This document shows, one piece after another, positions 18,421-27,006 of a stretch of DNA of 64,000 nt (within the stretch, counting starts at the first letter, position 1; every line of letters starts with the position of its first letter). The notes beneath the pieces were generated by a model that was given only the letters and a program-made list of their open reading frames with translations, was not told the origin of the DNA and ran no database searches. A program made the translations under genes and the position numbers. The DNA comes from Agrobacterium tumefaciens str. B6 (GTDB lineage Bacteria; Pseudomonadota; Alphaproteobacteria; Rhizobiales; Rhizobiaceae): contig NZ_LMVK01000051.1 of the NCBI RefSeq assembly GCF_001541315.1, forward strand, positions 124,001-188,000. Direction: 5' to 3'.

Positions 18421-19608
18421 ATGACCAAGACAAATGACCTGCTTTCCGCCGCAGGTGTGAATACGCGCCTGACCCACGGCGGCAACGATCCCGCGGACTG
18501 CTTCGGTTTCGTCAATCCGCCCATCGTGCGTGGCTCTACGGTGCTGTTCCCCGATGCCGAGACGCTTTCGACCGAAAACCAGAAATACACCTATGGCACC
18601 CATGGCACGCCGACGACCGATGCGCTGTGCAGTCTCGTCGATGAGCTGGAAGGGTCTGCCGGAACCATTCTCGTGCCGTCGGGCCTTGCGGCGATTACCG
18701 TGCCGTTCCTCGCCTATCTCGGCGCTGGCGATCATGCGTTGATTGTCGATTCCGTCTATTATCCCACGCGCCGCTTCTGCAACATGATGCTGCGGAAGCT
18801 CGGCGTCGAGGTGGAATATTACGACCCGGCAATCGGCACGGGCATCGAGGCGCTGATCCGTCCGAATACCAAACTCGTGCATCTGGAAGCGCCGGGCTCC
18901 AATACCTTCGAGATTCAGGATGTCCGGCTGATCACCGAGATCGCCCACAGGCATAATTGTGTGGTGACGATGGACAATACCTGGGCGACGCCGCTTTATT
19001 TCAGGCCGCTCGATTTCGGCGTCGACGTTTCCATTCACGCTGCCACCAAATATCCTTCGGGTCATTCCGATGTGTTGATGGGCTTCGTCTCGGCCAATGA
19101 AAAGCACTGGAAGACGCTTTATCAGGCCAATACCAATCTCGGCATCTGCGTCACCTCTGACGATGCCTATCAGATCCTGCGCGGCATGCGCACCATGGGA
19201 ATTCGGCTGGCGCATCATCAGAAAAGCGCGCTTGAAATCGCCACATGGCTGGAGAGCCGTGACGACGTCGTTCGCGTGCTGCATCCGGCCTTGCCGAGCT
19301 TTGCCGGGCACGAACTCTGGAAGCGTGATTTCAAGGGTGCAAGCGGCGTCTTCTCCTTCGTGCTGAAGGCGGAAGAAGGCAAATACAAGCAGACGGCGGC
19401 TGCCTTCCTTGATGCGCTGACGTTCTTCGGGCTCGGCTATTCCTGGGGCGGATACGAATCGCTTGCTGTTTCGGTGTCGCTTGTCGACAGGACCATCGCC
19501 AAGGGCCCCTCGGAAGGGCCGGTCATCCGCCTGCAGATCGGGCTCGAGGATGTCGCCGATATACAGAAGGACCTCGAAGCCGGGTTCGCGGCTGCAGCCG
19601 GGGTCTGA
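18421..19608 (+). CDS. metC: Cystathionine beta-lyase
   Basis: Cys/Met-metabolism PLP enzyme of 395 residues, converting cystathionine to homocysteine, ammonia and pyruvate. The PLP lysine is Lys210 in ATKYPSGHSD. The N-terminal part has the YTYGTHGTPTTDAL segment that binds the phosphate of the neighbouring subunit, and MDNTWATPLYF lies before the lysine. Residues cannot fully separate beta-lyase from gamma-synthase, but the overall sequence fits MetC. It is convergent with the monooxygenase gene, with only 18 bases between the stops. Confidence 0.92.
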   Translation: MTKTNDLLSAAGVNTRLTHGGNDPADCFGFVNPPIVRGSTVLFPDAETLSTENQKYTYGTHGTPTTDALCSLVDELEGSAGTILVPSGLAAITVPFLAYLGAGDHALIVDSVYYPTRRFCNMMLRKLGVEVEYYDPAIGTGIEALIRPNTKLVHLEAPGSNTFEIQDVRLITEIAHRHNCVVTMDNTWATPLYFRPLDFGVDVSIHAATKYPSGHSDVLMGFVSANEKHWKTLYQANTNLGICVTSDDAYQILRGMRTMGIRLAHHQKSALEIATWLESRDDVVRVLHPALPSFAGHELWKRDFKGASGVFSFVLKAEEGKYKQTAAAFLDALTFFGLGYSWGGYESLAVSVSLVDRTIAKGPSEGPVIRLQIGLEDVADIQKDLEAGFAAAAGV

Positions 19609-19619
19609 TTTCAGACCCC
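19600..19619. repeat. Hairpin across the metC stop codon
   Basis: Arms GGGGTCTG (19600-19607) and CAGACCCC (19612-19619) overlap the metC stop. No T-run follows on either strand, so termination by itself is doubtful. It may help separate the two convergent genes. Confidence 0.4.
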
Positions 19620-19626
19620 GCACCCT

Positions 19627-20808
19627 TCAGCCCTTTGCGTGATAACCGTAGAGCCAGTCGAAGTCCTTCAGGAAGGCTTCCGTCGGACGTGTGGAAAACA
19701 CGAAGTCCCGCGCGGTGCGGACCGGGCCTCGGGCATGGTAGGCAAAACGATTGAGAGAGGCCCGCTTGCGGGCCTTTTCTATGCGCGGCAGGCGCAGGGC
19801 CTCGAAAGCGGCAAGGGCCTGCGGCACGGGCAGCGAGGCTCCGGCGTTGCTGCCTGCCATGGTTCCCGCAAGTTCAAACGCATCCTCGATCGCCATGGCC
19901 GCGCCCTGGGCGGCGAACGGCATCATGGCGTGCGCCGCGTCGCCGATCAGCACCGTGTCACGGCCGTTGTGCCAGCGGCCGGGGCCAGCCTGATAGGGCG
20001 GCCAGAAAGTCGGGTTTTCAGACGAATCGAGCAATCGGACGATGTCGGGGCTGAAGCCGCGAACCTGTTCCAGCAGGGGGGCTTTCGGCCCCCCCCTCGA
20101 TCCCGCCCGCCATGTCGCGCCGGGATCGGCACCGAGCGCGATGGCGACGATGTTGAAGCCGCCGACTTCCTTCAGCGGATAGGCGACGATATGGCCGCCC
20201 GAGCCGAGATAGGCCGTGACGGCGCTTTTGTTGATGGTTGACGGCACGTCATTTGCTGTGACCGTGAAGCGCCAGGCCACATTGCCGGAGAAGGTGGCGG
20301 TGGGAGCGGAAGGCACGGCGAAGCGGGCCGCCGACCAGACGCCATCCGCGCCGACGATCAGATCATGGTCGCGGAAGGTGGTTGCGGCGATGATATCCGC
20401 TGTCGCATTTTCGATGCGTTTTCCGAGATGCAGCCGGCAGAGCGGGTTGCGTATCACCGCCTGGAGAAGTGCGTTTTGCAGCGTCGAGCGGTGCAGCACA
20501 CCGTAAGGTGCGCCCCAGCGGCTGCGGGCCACCGCGCCCATCGGCAGGGAGAGCAGCGTGGCAAGCGATTTTCCGGAGGCGAGTTCGACGCTGACAGGTT
20601 CGGTCCAGCGCGCCTCGATATCAGGCAGTACCCCGAGCGTGGCGAGAATGCGGGCGGCATTGGGGGAAAGCTGCAGGCCGGCGCCAACTTCCGCCAGTTC
20701 GCCGGCCTGTTCGATGATGTCACAGCCGATACCGTGCCGGGCAAAGGAAAGGGCAGCGGTGAGACCGGCAATGCCGGCACCGACAATGGCTACGGATTTT
20801 ATGGGCAT
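19627..20808 (-). CDS. FAD-dependent aromatic monooxygenase (salicylate hydroxylase-like)
   Basis: Group A flavoprotein monooxygenase of 393 residues. The FAD-binding GXGXXG motif is AIVGAGIAGLTAAL (about 7-20), the DG motif is IVGADGVWS, and the GD motif is VLIGDAAHAMMPFAAQGA. These enzymes hydroxylate phenolic substrates using NAD(P)H and oxygen. The substrate is unknown. It lies 29 bases downstream of the small zinc-finger gene on the same strand and could be cotranscribed, though the pairing has no obvious logic. Confidence 0.88.
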   Translation of the reverse strand: MPIKSVAIVGAGIAGLTAALSFARHGIGCDIIEQAGELAEVGAGLQLSPNAARILATLGVLPDIEARWTEPVSVELASGKSLATLLSLPMGAVARSRWGAPYGVLHRSTLQNALLQAVIRNPLCRLHLGKRIENATADIIAATTFRDHDLIVGADGVWSAARFAVPSAPTATFSGNVAWRFTVTANDVPSTINKSAVTAYLGSGGHIVAYPLKEVGGFNIVAIALGADPGATWRAGSRGGPKAPLLEQVRGFSPDIVRLLDSSENPTFWPPYQAGPGRWHNGRDTVLIGDAAHAMMPFAAQGAAMAIEDAFELAGTMAGSNAGASLPVPQALAAFEALRLPRIEKARKRASLNRFAYHARGPVRTARDFVFSTRPTEAFLKDFDWLYGYHAKG

Positions 20809-20837
20809 GGTGCGCCCCGATCAGAAAAGGTGGAAGG

Positions 20838-21083
20838 TCAGGCAGCCTTCACATGGAAGACGCAGCCCGGAGGATTGGTATGCTCTGCCTTCAGCGACGG
20901 ATTGTAGCGATAAAGGGTCGAGCAGTAGGAACAGACCTTCTCATTGTCGTCGCCCATATCGATGAAGATATGCGGATGATCGAAAGGCACGGAAGCGCCA
21001 GTGCACATGAATTCCTTGACGCCGATCTCGATCATGCGGTGTCCGCCATCGTTCTGGAAGTGGGGAATGGAATGGCCGGCCAT
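20838..21083 (-). CDS. Zinc-finger protein of the CHCC (NDUFS6-like) family
   Basis: An 81-residue protein with the Cys/His pattern C (about 27), H (about 37), CSYC (about 51-54) and C at about 74, which matches zf-CHCC. In mitochondria this domain is NDUFS6, a zinc subunit of complex I; alphaproteobacteria carry a small homologue apart from the nuo operon. GGAGAC lies before ATG 21083, so I prefer this over an ATG seven codons upstream. The gene is divergent from the alpha/beta hydrolase. Confidence 0.8.
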   Translation of the reverse strand: MAGHSIPHFQNDGGHRMIEIGVKEFMCTGASVPFDHPHIFIDMGDDNEKVCSYCSTLYRYNPSLKAEHTNPPGCVFHVKAA

Positions 21084-21253
21084 GTTCGTCTCCAAATGCA
21101 ACATCGTTATCGAGCCGCCGCTGGTTTTCGCGCATCGGCTCGTCGTTGCGGATATGTAGCCTCAAACGCATTGCATCTCCATAAAAATCGTCAGCAAAAC
21201 ATGTTCAACATTGCTAATTCCTGCCATATGGTCCGGCAAAAAGGATGTCCTTG

Positions 21254-22030
21254 ATGAATCTCAACACGCCGCAGTTTTCTGATTTTTCCCATGACGGCCT
21301 TCGCCTTGCCTATTTCGACGAGGGTGATCCGGCGGGCAATCCGGTTTTGCTGATCCACGGCTTTGCCTCCAGCGCCAATGTCAACTGGGTGCATCCCGGC
21401 TGGCTGAAGACGCTGGGTGAAGCGGGCTACCGGGTGATCGCCATTGACAATCGTGGCCATGGCGCAAGCGACAAGCCGCATGATCCGGAAGCCTATTATC
21501 CGCCTGTCATGGCCGGCGATGCGGTGGCGCTGCTCAATCATCTCGGCATCGCCGAAGCCCATGTGATAGGATATTCCATGGGCGCGCGCATTTCCGCCTT
21601 CCTTGCCATGGCCCATCCTGAGCGTGTGCGTTCGCTGGTCTTCGGCGGGCTCGGCATCGGCATGGTCGAGGGTGTCGGCGACTGGGATCCGATTGCCGAG
21701 GCGCTTCTGGCACCTTCGCTCGATGTCGTGACGCACGAGCGCGGCCGTATGTTCCGCGCCTTTGCCGACCAGACGAAAAGCGACCGGCTGGCGCTGGCCG
21801 CCTGCATCGAGACATCGCGGGTTCTCGTCACGCGCGAACAGGCGGAAAAGATCGACGCCCCGACGCTGATCGCAGTCGGAACGAAAGACGACATCGCCGG
21901 ATCCGGCGCGGAGCTTGCGGCGATCATGCCGCATGCGCGGGCAATCGATATTCCCGGCCGCGACCACATGCTGGCTGTCGGCGACCGGGTGTTCAAGGCG
22001 GCGGTGCTGGAATTTTACCGCTCGCTATGA
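21254..22030 (+). CDS. Alpha/beta hydrolase
   Basis: A 258-residue alpha/beta-fold hydrolase. The nucleophile elbow is GYSMGA with Ser108, the oxyanion region is LIHGFASSANVNW, the acid is in VGTKDDIAG and the His is in GRDHMLAV near the C-terminus. It could be an esterase or a ring-opening hydrolase; the substrate is not clear. AAGGA lies before ATG 21254; the ATG at 21245 is too close to it. It precedes cysE by 142 bases on the same strand. Confidence 0.85.
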   Translation: MNLNTPQFSDFSHDGLRLAYFDEGDPAGNPVLLIHGFASSANVNWVHPGWLKTLGEAGYRVIAIDNRGHGASDKPHDPEAYYPPVMAGDAVALLNHLGIAEAHVIGYSMGARISAFLAMAHPERVRSLVFGGLGIGMVEGVGDWDPIAEALLAPSLDVVTHERGRMFRAFADQTKSDRLALAACIETSRVLVTREQAEKIDAPTLIAVGTKDDIAGSGAELAAIMPHARAIDIPGRDHMLAVGDRVFKAAVLEFYRSL

Positions 22031-22172
22031 GCGTGATGGCAAGAAACGGTTTTTCATGCTGCATGAAGAAAAACTGAAGCCTTGCCGCCTTTAAAGTCGT
22101 CATTCGAATCCCATTTCTAATGCACGTCTTTTTCTGTATAAAGAACGACTACTGCAAACGAGGAGACCATTC

Positions 22173-22997
22173 ATGGTCGCACGTACCGAGGCCCGTCAGC
22201 CCGAACAGCTGGCGATCGTCGATCCGATCTGGGGCAGCCTGCTGCATGAGGCGCGTAGCGCCGCGGCACAGGATCCGCTGCTTTCGGCCTTCCTTTATTC
22301 GACGATCCTCAATCACCGGTCTCTCGAAGAATGTGTGATCTATCGCATCTGTGAACTCCTCGATCATCCCGACATGCAGGCCGTGCTTCTGCGCCAGACC
22401 TTCCAGGATATGCTGGATGACTGGCCGGAATGGGGAAGCGTGCTGCGCGTCGATATCCAGGCCGTTTACGACCGTGATCCGGCCTGCACGCGCTTCATGG
22501 AGCCGCTCCTCTATTTCAAGGGGTTCCAGGCCATCCAGACCCATCGCCTTGCCCATTGGCTGCTGCAAAAGGGCCGCAGGGATCTGGCGCTTTATCTGCA
22601 AAGCCGCTCATCGAGCATCTTCCAGACCGATATCAATCCGGCCGCGCGCATCGGCAAGGGCATCTTCCTCGACCATGCCACCGGGCTGGTGGTCGGCGAG
22701 ACGGCCGTCATCGGTGACAACGTCTCCATCCTGCATGGCGTCACACTTGGCGGCACCGGCAAGGAGGGGGCGGATCGCCACCCGAAGATCGCCAATGGCG
22801 TGATGATCGGGGCGGGCGCGAAAATCCTCGGCAATATCGAAATCGGCAGCTGCTCGCGCATCGCCGCCGGTTCGGTGGTGCTGAAGCCGGTTCCGCCGAA
22901 GACCACGGTTGCCGGCGTGCCGGCGCGCGTGGTGGGAGAAGCAGGGTGTTCGGAGCCCTCGCGCCTGATGGACCAGCTTATCGGAGCCGATATCTGA
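22173..22997 (+). CDS. cysE: Serine O-acetyltransferase
   Basis: First step of cysteine synthesis: serine plus acetyl-CoA gives O-acetylserine. The protein has 274 residues. The N-terminal helical SATase domain is at about 10-140. The left-handed beta-helix of hexapeptide repeats runs from about 160 to 250. The catalytic region has DINPAARIGKGIFLDHATG and LHGVTLGGTGK. GAGGAG precedes ATG 22173. It is followed by the small DUF3126 gene. Confidence 0.94.
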   Translation: MVARTEARQPEQLAIVDPIWGSLLHEARSAAAQDPLLSAFLYSTILNHRSLEECVIYRICELLDHPDMQAVLLRQTFQDMLDDWPEWGSVLRVDIQAVYDRDPACTRFMEPLLYFKGFQAIQTHRLAHWLLQKGRRDLALYLQSRSSSIFQTDINPAARIGKGIFLDHATGLVVGETAVIGDNVSILHGVTLGGTGKEGADRHPKIANGVMIGAGAKILGNIEIGSCSRIAAGSVVLKPVPPKTTVAGVPARVVGEAGCSEPSRLMDQLIGADI

Positions 22998-23135
22998 CCG
23001 GCCCTGTCGCGCTCTGATGGGGCCGGCATTTTCACGGTCGTCCGTGTGGAAGACGCGGATGACTTGCCGCTTTCACTTTACTTTGGCCTTTGTCCCATGC
23101 CAAAAGCGGCTCAACGCGAACCGCACAGGAGAATA

Positions 23136-23342
23136 GTGGTGAAAGCCGACGAAATCAAAAAACTCGACGCCTATTTCAAGCGCACTTTCAATGAAAAGAT
23201 GATTGTGAAGGCGCGTCCGCGCAAGGACGATTCCGCCGAAGTGTATCTTGGCGAAGAGTTTCTCGGCGTCGTTTATATCGATGACGAAGACGGCGACCGT
23301 TCCTACAACTTCTCCATGGCGATCCTCGACGTCGATCTCTGA
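23136..23342 (+). CDS. DUF3126 family protein
   Basis: A small protein of 68 residues, widespread in alphaproteobacteria and of unknown function. It starts VVKADEIKKLDAYFKRTF and ends in an acidic stretch (YIDDEDGDRSYNFSMAILD). AGGAGAA precedes the double GTG at 23136/23139; either may start it. It lies 138 bases after cysE. Confidence 0.75.
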   Translation: MVKADEIKKLDAYFKRTFNEKMIVKARPRKDDSAEVYLGEEFLGVVYIDDEDGDRSYNFSMAILDVDL

Positions 23343-23384
23343 TCGTCACCATCCGGTGACGGATGGAGTTTCGCACTAAAACAG

Positions 23385-23420
23385 TCGCCCGTGGTGGTTA
23401 CGCCGCGGGCGATTTGTTTT
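23385..23420 (+). terminator. Terminator after the DUF3126 gene
   Basis: Arms TCGCCCG (23385-23391) and CGGGCGA (23406-23412) are followed by a T-rich run (TTTGTTTTTT). The stem overlaps the stop end of the convergent P450 gene. Confidence 0.6.
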
Positions 23421-24789
23421 TTCGCGGGCTCACCTGCATCATCAGGCGGTTTTCCGGCCGCAAGGTGACCCGCATCAGCGGCTCCGTATTTGCCGGGCTT
23501 TTGTTCTTGAGGTGGACGTCCTGCAAAAGCACGGCAAGGATTGCGACAGCCTCCATCATGGCAAAGGCGTTGCCGATGCAGACGCGCGGGCCCGCGCCGA
23601 AGGGCATATAGGCGTAGCGGTGGCGCGCCTTGATCTTTTCGGGTTCGAAACGTGACGGGTCGAAGCGGTCGGGTTCGTCCCACAGCGTGGTGTGCCGGTG
23701 GACGGCGTAGATCGGCACATAAAGAACGGTGCCCGCCGGGATATCGTGTTCGCCGAGCCTGAAGTCCTGCAATGCGGTGCGTGTCACGACAGGGGCGGGC
23801 GGGTAGAGCCGCATCGCTTCCGAAAATACCTGTCTGGTATAGGTCAGGCGGGCGATATGATCCGCCGCCACCGGTTCGCCGGCGGTAACGGTTTCAATCT
23901 CGTCGATGACCTTGCTTTCCACGTCGCTGTTTTGGGAGAGCAGATGGAAAGTCCAGGCAAGGCCGAGGGCCGTGGTTTCATGACCGGCCGTGATGAAGGT
24001 CAGGAGATTGTCGATGATTTCCGTGTCGCTCATCATGCGTCCGGTTTCCGGGTCTTTCGCTTCGAGCAGCATGGAAACCAGATCGTTCCTTTCGATCGGA
24101 TTCTGCCGTCTTTCGGAAATGACGGTCGCAAGGCTGGAACGAAGATAGCCGACCGCCGCGCGGGCCTTGCGCCGGCCCGGATGCGGAAGCCATTCCGGTG
24201 CGCCCAGCATGGCGAGCGCGAAGGTCCAGCCCGTGGGTTTCAGATAATCGGTGATGCTTTGCTCGACACGTCCTATATCGATGCCATGGCCGCCGGACAT
24301 CATGGTTTCGACAATGATATCGAACGTCGTCCGCATCATCTCATGGCCGATATCGATATCACCGGCAGGTGAGCGCCAGCGCCCTTGCGTGCGACGCGCG
24401 GCGTCGATCATGACCGGTAGCAATTCCAGCAGCTTCTCGTGCCGAAAGGCCGCGGCGACGGATTGCCTTTGCCACTTCCAGTGATCGCCGTCGGCCGTCA
24501 GCAGGCCCTGGCCGAGTGCGGGGCCGAGGGCGCGGCGTACATCTTCGCCCTTGCCGAGCAGATGGGCGTTCTTGACCAGAGCTTCATGAATAAGTGCGGG
24601 GTCGGCAAGATGAACCCGCATGACACCGCCAAGGCGCGTAAAGACCGCCGGCTCGCTGAAAATTTCCGGCGGCAGAGCCTTCAACGGATTGCGGATGAGC
24701 GACAGGGCGACGCGTACCGTCGCGAATTTGGAGACGGGAGCGGTTCCGGGCGTATCGGGGGAGGCGGTGCGAATGTCGGTGCCGGTCAT
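23398..24789 (-). CDS. Cytochrome P450
   Basis: A 463-residue haem-thiolate monooxygenase. The haem loop is FGAGPRVCIGNAF with ligand Cys404. The oxygen-activating I helix is TAGHETTALGLAW, and the ExxR motif is EAMR before LYPPAPVVTR. There is no N-terminal membrane anchor, so it is a soluble bacterial P450 that needs separate redox partners, none of which is encoded nearby. The sequence resembles the fatty-acid hydroxylase-like class, but the substrate is unknown. It is divergent from a TetR regulator across two palindromes, which makes regulation by that protein likely. Confidence 0.93.
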   Translation of the reverse strand: MTGTDIRTASPDTPGTAPVSKFATVRVALSLIRNPLKALPPEIFSEPAVFTRLGGVMRVHLADPALIHEALVKNAHLLGKGEDVRRALGPALGQGLLTADGDHWKWQRQSVAAAFRHEKLLELLPVMIDAARRTQGRWRSPAGDIDIGHEMMRTTFDIIVETMMSGGHGIDIGRVEQSITDYLKPTGWTFALAMLGAPEWLPHPGRRKARAAVGYLRSSLATVISERRQNPIERNDLVSMLLEAKDPETGRMMSDTEIIDNLLTFITAGHETTALGLAWTFHLLSQNSDVESKVIDEIETVTAGEPVAADHIARLTYTRQVFSEAMRLYPPAPVVTRTALQDFRLGEHDIPAGTVLYVPIYAVHRHTTLWDEPDRFDPSRFEPEKIKARHRYAYMPFGAGPRVCIGNAFAMMEAVAILAVLLQDVHLKNKSPANTEPLMRVTLRPENRLMMQVSPRKNKSPAA

Positions 24790-24830
24790 TTACAGGTCCT
24801 TTGTCCGCGTTGAACACTTACATTTTCTGT

Positions 24831-24846
24831 TAAGGTGTATACCTTA
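24831..24846. promoter_or_regulatory. Probable TetR operator, site 1
   Basis: TAAGGTGTATACCTTA, an imperfect palindrome with five-base arms TAAGG and CCTTA. A second copy lies 27 bases further on. Both lie in the 110-base region between the P450 and TetR start codons, where a repressor would control both promoters. Confidence 0.65.
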
Positions 24847-24857
24847 TTTTTGGTATT

Positions 24858-24873
24858 TAAGGTGCATGCCTTA
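24858..24873. promoter_or_regulatory. Probable TetR operator, site 2
   Basis: TAAGGTGCATGCCTTA, the same palindromic word as site 1 with different central bases. The 27-base period is about 2.5 helical turns, so the two sites face roughly opposite sides of the DNA. Confidence 0.65.
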
Positions 24874-24899
24874 GGTTTCAATGGTTGGGTTCGACATCA

Positions 24900-25559
24900 A
24901 TGAAAAAAATCAATACCGGACGCACGTCCGTTCGTCCCACGCGCCAGAGAATTCTCGACGCCGCACTTGTGCTGTTCAACGAGCGCGGGCCCGATCATGT
25001 GACGACGGCCGAAATCGCGAGAGCGGTAGAAATCAATGAGGGCAATCTCTATTACCACTTCCGCACCAAGGAAGCGCTGTTTCTGGCGCTGTTTGCACGA
25101 TTCGAGGCCGATGCGCTGGCGATTGTCGGAAAGATTGACGGGGCGGATGAGGCGGCGGCGGCAACCTATGCCGGTTTTCTGCGGCTCTGGTTTTCGCTTG
25201 TATGGGACTATCGTTTCCTGTTTCGCGATCTGGTCGGCCTTATCTCTTCCGCCCCGGCGCTGGTGGAGCCTGTGCGAACCATAAGCGCCGCCATGCGTCT
25301 CGCTGTCGGCGATATCGTCGCCCGCATGGAGAAAGCGGGCCTGGCAGTTATTCCCGAGGAAGAACGGTCGGCCGTCCTGACAAATCTCTGGATCGTCTCC
25401 ACCTATTGGGCGGCCTATCTCAACCTTCAGGAAGGTATCACCGAATTTGGATCGCAGCAGCTGGACTGGGGATTGGAGCAGATCTCAAGCCTGTTCAGAC
25501 CCTATCTCTCCCCGGAAGCGAAAGCCGAACTGGAAGCGATGCTGGTAGTGGAACCGTAA
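24900..25559 (+). CDS. TetR family transcriptional regulator
   Basis: A 219-residue one-component regulator. The N-terminal helix-turn-helix (about 15-60) contains RQRILDAALVLFNERG and HVTTAEIARAVEINEGNLYYHF. The C-terminal part, which would bind the ligand, resembles a TetR_C_33-type domain with several Trp and Tyr. ATG 24900 is preferred; a TTG at 24885 would add five residues. It probably represses the divergent P450 and itself through the two palindromes, with release by a fatty acid or hydrophobic ligand as the inference. Confidence 0.9.
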   Translation: MKKINTGRTSVRPTRQRILDAALVLFNERGPDHVTTAEIARAVEINEGNLYYHFRTKEALFLALFARFEADALAIVGKIDGADEAAAATYAGFLRLWFSLVWDYRFLFRDLVGLISSAPALVEPVRTISAAMRLAVGDIVARMEKAGLAVIPEEERSAVLTNLWIVSTYWAAYLNLQEGITEFGSQQLDWGLEQISSLFRPYLSPEAKAELEAMLVVEP

Positions 25560-25592
25560 GTTTCACCTGACGGTGACAAGAGGGAAACAAAG

Positions 25593-25625
25593 ACGCCCGC
25601 GACGATATCCGTCGCGGGCGTTTCT
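25593..25625. terminator. Bidirectional terminator between tetR and fdhA
   Basis: An 11-bp perfect stem (25593-25603 and 25611-25621) encloses GATATCC. It lies between two convergent genes. The T-run is short on both strands. Confidence 0.7.
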
Positions 25626-25654
25626 ACGAGTATCAGCCGTCTACCGCTGAAGTA

Positions 25655-26845
25655 TCAGGCAGCTTTCAGCAGATCGCCATGCGGATCGAGGACGAACTTG
25701 GTTGCCGCACCCTGATCGAAGCTTTCATAACCCTGCACGGCGTCATCAAGCGCGATGATCTTGGCGTTGACGATATCGGCAATCGGCAGGCGGTCATGCA
25801 AAATTGCCTGCATGAGCTGGCGGTTATATTTCAGCACCGGCGTCTGGCCGGTGTGGAAGGATTGCGCCTTTGCCCAGCCGAGGCCAAAGCGCAGCGAAAG
25901 GGCGCCCTGTTTTGCCGCATTGTCAACCGCGCCGGGATCTTCTGTGACATAAAGCCCGGGGATGCCGATAGAGCCGGCGGCGCGGGTGATTTCCATCATC
26001 TGGTTGAGAACGATGGCTGGCTGTTCACCGCCGGAATGGCCGCGTGCCTCGAAACCGACGGCGTCGATTGCACTATCAACCTCATTGGTGCCGACGATCT
26101 CGGCGATCATGTCGCCCAGCCGGTCGCCCTTGGAAAGATCGACGGGTTCGAAGCCGACTTTTGCTGCATGGGCAAGGCGATCCTTGTTGAAATCGCCGAT
26201 CATGACGACGGCAGCACCCAGAATGCGGGCGGAGGCGGCAGCGGCGAGACCCACCGGGCCGGCGCCTGCGACATAGACCGTAGAGCCGACGCCGACGCCC
26301 GCCTTGACCGCGCCGTGGAAGCCGGTCGGCAGAATGTCCGACAGCATGGTGAGGTCGCGGATTTTCGACATCGCCTTGTCGCGGTCCGGGAACTTCAGCA
26401 GGTTGAAATCGGCATAGGGGATGGTGACATAGCGGGCCTGTCCGCCGATCCAGCCGCCCATATCGACATAACCGTACGCGCCGCCGGCGCGGGATGGGTT
26501 CACCGTCAGGCACACGCCGGTATCCTGCGACTTGCAGCAGCGGCAACGGCCGCAGGCGACGTTGAACGGCACGGATACGATATCACCGACCTGCAGCATC
26601 TCGACGTCGATGCCTTTTTCGATGACTTCACCGGTGATCTCATGGCCAAGAACGAGGCCCGGCATTGCCGTGGTGCGGCCGCGCACCATGTGCTGGTCGG
26701 AGCCGCAGATATTGGTGGAAATCACCTTGAGAATCACGCCGTGCTCGATACGGCGGCCATCCGGCGCCTCAAGCTTCGGGTCGTCGATGTCGCGGACTTC
26801 GACCTGACCCGGCCGCATGTAGACGACGCCTCTGTTCCTGCTCAT
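25655..26845 (-). CDS. fdhA: Glutathione-independent formaldehyde dehydrogenase
   Basis: A zinc-dependent medium-chain dehydrogenase of 396 residues, of the Pseudomonas putida FdhA type that oxidises formaldehyde with tightly bound NAD. The catalytic zinc region is STNICGSDQHMVRGRT and GLVLGHEITGEV. The structural zinc cysteines are in ACGRCRCCKSQDTGVC. The cofactor loop is VAGAGPVGLAAAAS. GGAGG lies 8 bases before ATG 26845, which decides the start over ATG 26851. It stands alone. The same family also includes dismutases, so the in vivo direction is open. Confidence 0.9.
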   Translation of the reverse strand: MSRNRGVVYMRPGQVEVRDIDDPKLEAPDGRRIEHGVILKVISTNICGSDQHMVRGRTTAMPGLVLGHEITGEVIEKGIDVEMLQVGDIVSVPFNVACGRCRCCKSQDTGVCLTVNPSRAGGAYGYVDMGGWIGGQARYVTIPYADFNLLKFPDRDKAMSKIRDLTMLSDILPTGFHGAVKAGVGVGSTVYVAGAGPVGLAAAASARILGAAVVMIGDFNKDRLAHAAKVGFEPVDLSKGDRLGDMIAEIVGTNEVDSAIDAVGFEARGHSGGEQPAIVLNQMMEITRAAGSIGIPGLYVTEDPGAVDNAAKQGALSLRFGLGWAKAQSFHTGQTPVLKYNRQLMQAILHDRLPIADIVNAKIIALDDAVQGYESFDQGAATKFVLDPHGDLLKAA

Positions 26846-27006
26846 ATCCATCTCCTCCGTGGTTTGAACACCGTGCCTGTCCGCTCCTCCGCGGGCAGGT
26901 GACTCCATGGGTGCAGCAAACCATGTGAGGGGAGATGTGGCGTTCGGGAATACGACACTGTTTGTGGCCGTAACGACACCGGCTTTCATCCGGTGTCACG
27001 GTGGCG

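Noticed and set aside
19600-19619. Hairpin at the metC stop as an intrinsic terminator
   Set aside because: No T-run on either strand, so I list it only as a repeat.
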